From assembly GCF_011043735.1 (NCBI RefSeq), contig NZ_JAAKGV010000035.1:1-45635 (forward strand): DNA of 45,635 bases. The letters run 5' to 3'. A model generated the notes under the pieces. It saw nothing but the letters and a program-made list of their open reading frames with translations. It did not search any database and was not told where the DNA came from. The position numbers and the translations under genes are program-made. Shown here piece after piece: positions 42,747 to 45,635 of the stretch. Within the stretch, counting starts at the first letter, position 1. Every line of letters begins with the position of its first letter. Source of the stretch: Methylobacterium sp. DB0501 (GTDB lineage: Bacteria > Pseudomonadota > Alphaproteobacteria > Rhizobiales > Beijerinckiaceae).

Positions 42747-43121
42747 TCACCAGCGATGGTGCCAGCCGTGATGGCCCCAGCCGCCGCCGCCCCAGCCGAC
42801 GCGGTGCCAGCCGCCGCCATAGCCCCAGGGACGCCCCCAGCCGCCCCGGTGCCAGCCGACCCGACGGTAGCCGTAGCCCCAGGGCCGGTGCCAGCCGACC
42901 CGGCGATAGCCGTAACCCCAGCGCGGGCCGACGACGACCGTCCGGTAGCCGACGACCGGGGCGTAGAAGACCCGCGGGCCGAGATTCGGGCGGCACCAGC
43001 CGCGCCAGTTCCGGTGGAATCCGGGGCCGCAGCCGTCACGGGCTTCCGCGGTCGTTCCCGTGCCGACCAGGGCACCGAGGGACAGGATCGTGGCGCCAGC
43101 CACCATGCTCCAACGCATCAT
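42747..43121 (-). CDS. Secreted GCG/CRPN-type glycine/tryptophan-rich protein
   Basis: A 124-residue protein with a signal peptide (SMVAGATILSLGALVGTGTT, cleavage near AEARD). The mature part starts with the GCGPGFHRNWRGWCRPN prefix. This matches the GCG_CRPN prefix-to-repeats arrangement, in which two cysteines and a CRPN end precede a low-complexity tail. The tail repeats GYGYRRVGWHRPWGYGYRRV and then Gly, His and Trp (GWGRPWGYGGGWHRVGWGG). The function is unknown; the family is common in Hyphomicrobiales envelopes. ATG 43121 or 43118 can start it. Confidence 0.85.
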   Translation of the reverse strand: MMRWSMVAGATILSLGALVGTGTTAEARDGCGPGFHRNWRGWCRPNLGPRVFYAPVVGYRTVVVGPRWGYGYRRVGWHRPWGYGYRRVGWHRGGWGRPWGYGGGWHRVGWGGGGWGHHGWHHRW

Positions 43122-43265
43122 AGCCTCCTGTTTGCGAGGCCCTTGAAATGCACGAGAGGACGAAATCGTTTCACAGGTTACGAAGAGTTAACGATTTGCC
43201 GGGGAGACGTGCCACGGCTGCGCTCAAGTCGATGAATGGACGTTCAGGTCTCACCCTGACGTCCC

Positions 43266-44012
43266 TTACGCCCGCATCGCCCCGCGGGGGGCGCCGGCCT
43301 CGCGCACCAGGGCGTCGGAGGCGGTCTCGATGCGCTGCTGCAATTCGGGCAGGAAGGCGTCCCGGGCCAGGCCCGGGGGGATCACCGGCAGGAACTCGAT
43401 CACCGCGGTGCCGGGCCGGTAGGTCAGGCGGCGACGGCCCCAGAACACCCCGGTATTGAGCGCGACCGGCAGGCACGGCACGCCGAGGCGGTCGTACATG
43501 TGGGCGACGCCGTACTTGTAGGCCGGCGGTGCGCCCACGGCCCGGCGGGTGCCCTCCGGGAAGATGATCAGGCGACGGCCGTCGGCCATCGCGGCGGCGG
43601 CCTCCTCGTTCATCAGCGCGAGCGCCCGGGAGCCCTTCGAGCGGTCGATCGCCACCATCTCGCTGCGGGCGAGGTACCAGCCGAACAGCGGCAGCCACAT
43701 CAGCTCGCGCTTGAGGATGTAGGAGAAGTCGTCGAGCACCGTGACGAGCGCGACCGTCTCGAGCGCCGACTGGTGCTTGGCGGCGACCAGCACGGCCCCG
43801 GCCGGGCGGTGCTCCAGGCCGCGGAATTCGACCTTGAGGCCCACGATCGCGTGCAGGAGCTTCAGGGTGATCCGGCCCCAGGTCTGGGCGAGCCAGACGA
43901 CGCTGCGCCGGTTGGCGAGGGTCGGCAGGCCGCCGATCAGGAGCGCGGCGGTGACGAGGTAGAACGTGACGGTGAACAGGATCGAGCGGACGAGCGGCAT
44001 GACGGGCGGCAA
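43266..44012 (-). CDS. plsC: 1-acyl-sn-glycerol-3-phosphate acyltransferase
   Basis: This 248-residue inner-membrane enzyme acylates lysophosphatidic acid to phosphatidic acid in phospholipid synthesis. It has an N-terminal membrane helix (RSILFTVTFYLVTAALLIGG). The catalytic HX4D motif appears as HX4E (AAKHQSALETVAL), a variant seen in some proteobacterial PlsC. The later motifs are LPLFGWYLARSEMVAIDRSK, FPEGTRRAVGAPPAYKYG and VPCLPVALNTGVFWGRR. The ATG at 44012 (MPPVMPLVRS) is used. It is unlinked to other lipid genes here. Confidence 0.94.
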   Translation of the reverse strand: MPPVMPLVRSILFTVTFYLVTAALLIGGLPTLANRRSVVWLAQTWGRITLKLLHAIVGLKVEFRGLEHRPAGAVLVAAKHQSALETVALVTVLDDFSYILKRELMWLPLFGWYLARSEMVAIDRSKGSRALALMNEEAAAAMADGRRLIIFPEGTRRAVGAPPAYKYGVAHMYDRLGVPCLPVALNTGVFWGRRRLTYRPGTAVIEFLPVIPPGLARDAFLPELQQRIETASDALVREAGAPRGAMRA

Positions 44013-44275
44013 AGCGAACCTTCGGGCCGGCCCCCACGGGCGCGGACGCGAGACAGCGGCACCCGGTCGAAGCGCCGCCCGCGGGAACGCGGTGCGCTCT
44101 CCTTAGAGCATTTCGGCGGCCGCGGAACAGGGGATGGGCCGGGCCGGGGCAGACGGATCGCCGAGGGCGGATGCCGGAGCGGAGAAAACGTGCTTTAAGC
44201 CTCGACGGACCCGCGCAGGAGACGCGGGCGACGGGAATTCGGTCCGCGCCAGGCGCGGACAATCAGGAGGACGCC

Positions 44276-45295
44276 ATGACCACGCTCACGCGCCGCCGCG
44301 CGCTGCATCTCGCCGTCTCCGGCGCCGTCGCGGGCCCGGCGGTGCTGCGCATCACCCGGGCACACGCGGCCGAGTTCAGCCTGAAGGCCGCCAACAACAC
44401 CCCGATCAGCCACCCCCTCACGGTCTACATGACCAAGGCGGCGGACGGGATCCGGGAGGAGACCGGCGGCAAGGTCGACATCAAGCTGTTTCCCAACAAC
44501 CAGCTCGGCGGCGACACCGACATGCTGAGCCAGCTGCGCTCCGGCGCGCTGGAATTCTTCACCCTCTCGCCCCTGATCCTCGCCACCCTGGTGCCGGCGG
44601 CCTCGATCAGCGGCGTCGGCTTCGCCTGGAGTTCCTACGACAAGCTGTGGCCGGCGATGGACGGCGATCTCGGCGCCCATGTGCGGGGACAGATCGAGAA
44701 GTCGGGCCTCTTCGCCTTCGACCGCATCTGGGAGAACGGCTTCCGCCAGACCACCTCGTCGACCCGGCCGATTCTGAAGCCGGAGGACTTCAAGGGCTTC
44801 AAGATCCGGGTCCCGCCGAGCCCGATGTGGACCTCGATGTTCAAGGCCTTCGACGCCGCCCCGATGACGATCAACTTCGCGGAGGTGTACTCGGCGCTGC
44901 AGACCAAGATCGCCGAGGGCCAGGAGAACCCGCTGACCCTGATCGACACCGCCAAGCTCTACGAGGTGCAGAAATACCTCTCGAAGACCAACCACATGTG
45001 GGACGGTTTCTGGCTGCTGTCGAACGGCAAGATCTGGCGCGGCCTGCCGCAGGACGTGAAGACCGTGATCGCCAAGCACTTCAATACGCAAGCCGTGGCG
45101 CAGCGCGCGGACATGGCCCAGCGCAGCGGCACGACCGAGCAGGACCTGCGCGCCCGCGGCCTCACCATCCAGGACGTCGATACCAAGGCGTTCCAGGCCA
45201 AGCTGCAATCGGCCGGGTTCTACAAGGAGTGGAAGGGCAAGTTCGGCGACGACGCCTGGGCGCTGCTCGAGAAGCACACCGGGCCGATCGCCTGA
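44276..45295 (+). CDS. TRAP transporter periplasmic solute-binding protein (DctP family)
   Basis: A 339-residue exported protein that should capture a carboxylate-type ligand for a tripartite ATP-independent (TRAP) permease. The twin-arginine type signal is TTLTRRRALHLAVSGAVAGP with cleavage near RAHAA-EF. Domain segments are NNTPISHPLTVYMTKAADGI, KLFPNNQLGGDTDMLSQLRS, GALEFFTLSPLILATLVPAA, the ligand-arginine strand FKGFKIRVPPSPMW and INFAEVYSALQTKIAEGQEN. AGGAGG lies six bases before the ATG at 44276. No permease (DctQ/DctM) genes are in the window, so it is an orphan or they lie downstream. Its stop lies in the 28-bp tandem duplication at 45290-45345, and its 3' end overlaps the EAL gene by 76 bases. 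Confidence 0.93.
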   Translation: MTTLTRRRALHLAVSGAVAGPAVLRITRAHAAEFSLKAANNTPISHPLTVYMTKAADGIREETGGKVDIKLFPNNQLGGDTDMLSQLRSGALEFFTLSPLILATLVPAASISGVGFAWSSYDKLWPAMDGDLGAHVRGQIEKSGLFAFDRIWENGFRQTTSSTRPILKPEDFKGFKIRVPPSPMWTSMFKAFDAAPMTINFAEVYSALQTKIAEGQENPLTLIDTAKLYEVQKYLSKTNHMWDGFWLLSNGKIWRGLPQDVKTVIAKHFNTQAVAQRADMAQRSGTTEQDLRARGLTIQDVDTKAFQAKLQSAGFYKEWKGKFGDDAWALLEKHTGPIA

Positions 45296-45635
45296 CGCCC
45301 CTCCCGACGGCCTGACCGCCTGACGCCCCTCCCGACGGCCTGACCGGTCACGGGGCGGCCGAACAGGAAGCCCTGCGCCTCGGTGAACCCCTCCTCGCGC
45401 ACCACCGCGAGCTGGGCCGGGGTCTCGACGCCCTCCGCCACCGTCTCGATGCCGAGCCGGCGCCCGAGCTCGGACACGATGCCGACGATCGCCCGGCAAT
45501 CCGGCCGCTCGACCGCGTCGCGCACGAACGAGCCGTCGATCTTGATGCGGTCGAACGGGAAGGCGCGGACCCGGGCGAGCGACGAGAAGCCGACGCCGAA
45601 ATCGTCGAGCGAGATCCGTACGCCCATGGCGTGGA
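45220..45635 (-). CDS. EAL-domain c-di-GMP phosphodiesterase (3' part; start lies beyond the window)
   Basis: The frame runs off the right edge. The visible part (about 137 residues) carries the second half of an EAL domain, which hydrolyses cyclic di-GMP. The segments are SLDDFGVGFSSLARVRAFPF (DDFG loop), DRIKIDGSFVRDAVERPDC (KIDxSFV), VSELGRRLGIETVAEGVETP (EGVE) and the terminal EAQGFLFGRPV. Beyond RPV the chain is unusual (SGRREGRQAIG, then low complexity). That part is read from a tandem duplication and antisense to the end of the TRAP gene. Family members normally end shortly after the GxxFGRP motif. Confidence 0.88.
   Translation of the reverse strand, partial: HAMGVRISLDDFGVGFSSLARVRAFPFDRIKIDGSFVRDAVERPDCRAIVGIVSELGRRLGIETVAEGVETPAQLAVVREEGFTEAQGFLFGRPVTGQAVGRGVRRSGRREGRQAIGPVCFSSSAQASSPNLPFHSL
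45290..45345. repeat. 28-bp perfect tandem duplication at a convergent gene junction
   Basis: The unit GCCTGACGCCCCTCCCGACG GCCTGACC (28 bases) is present twice without a gap, at 45290-45317 and 45318-45345. It contains the stop codon of the TRAP binding protein (TGA 45293-45295) and lies within the 3' end of the EAL frame. Because 28 is not a multiple of three, the duplication changes the frame of the EAL tail. Confidence 0.9.

Noticed and set aside
42747..42960. Direct repeats resembling a CRISPR-like array (GGTGCCAGCCG units)
   Set aside because: The repeats are in frame with Gly/Trp/His codons of the GCG/CRPN gene, are irregular, and have no spacers or cas genes.
42560..43123. Plus-strand Ser/Arg-rich frame over the GCG/CRPN gene
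   Set aside because: The minus frame has a signal peptide and the GCG/CRPN prefix. The plus frame is its shadow, produced by the repetitive Gly/Trp/His codons.

Overview
The window is a very GC-rich (roughly 70% by eye), densely coded chromosomal segment. It fits an alphaproteobacterium of the Hyphomicrobiales, most likely a Methylobacterium-type organism. Evidence for this is CIRCE-controlled groESL, an extensin-like envelope lipoprotein, a GCG/CRPN-type secreted glycine-rich protein, a MocR-type regulator and short palindromic intergenic repeats. The genus is inference. No rRNA, CRISPR array, prophage or intact insertion sequence was seen.

Layout. 1-1370: the end of minD, then minE (division-site placement) and an orphan acidic/proline-tailed protein behind a strong hairpin. 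1427-3127: a methyl-accepting chemotaxis protein on the minus strand, then a gene-poor stretch with a small membrane protein. 4106-5089: a Gfo/Idh/MocA oxidoreductase. 5335-5530: a small relic of unusual composition. 5664-20852: a surface/exopolysaccharide locus with three GT4 glycosyltransferases, a WecG/TagA-type GT26 enzyme, a secreted beta-helix protein, a Wzz/BY-kinase-like co-polymerase, a Wzy/WaaL-type polymerase or ligase, two Wzx-type flippases, a FemAB/GNAT-like transferase and a polysaccharide deacetylase. Together these supply most steps of a Wzx/Wzy-type pathway. An initiating phosphoglycosyltransferase and an outer-membrane Wza exporter are not in the window.

21009-26954: an EamA transporter, a CorA-type metal channel, the groES-groEL operon (promoter, perfect CIRCE, terminator), a Phd/VapC-type toxin-antitoxin pair with a palindromic operator candidate, and an SDR oxidoreductase. 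27200-33319: a methylguanine-DNA methyltransferase, ferrochelatase, a 5'-nucleotidase-like phosphatase next to uracil-DNA glycosylase, a decayed inositol-3-phosphate synthase pseudogene, a MaoC-like hydratase, and DUF4345 and DUF2147 proteins.

33384-38265: a zinc alcohol dehydrogenase divergent from an AaeB/AaeX/AaeA-like efflux operon (FUSC, DUF1656, HlyD), then tRNA-Leu(CAA). 38408-45635: a MocR regulator divergent from an EamA transporter with three operator-like boxes between them, an extensin-like lipoprotein, a small hypothetical protein, a GCG/CRPN protein, a PlsC acyltransferase, a TRAP periplasmic binding protein and a truncated (window edge) EAL protein whose 3' end carries a 28-bp tandem duplication.

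I did not find a clearly new multi-gene system. The observations most worth following are the eroded inositol-phosphate synthase, the co-polymerase kinase without a tyrosine tail, the palindrome family, and the 28-bp duplication at a convergent gene junction.
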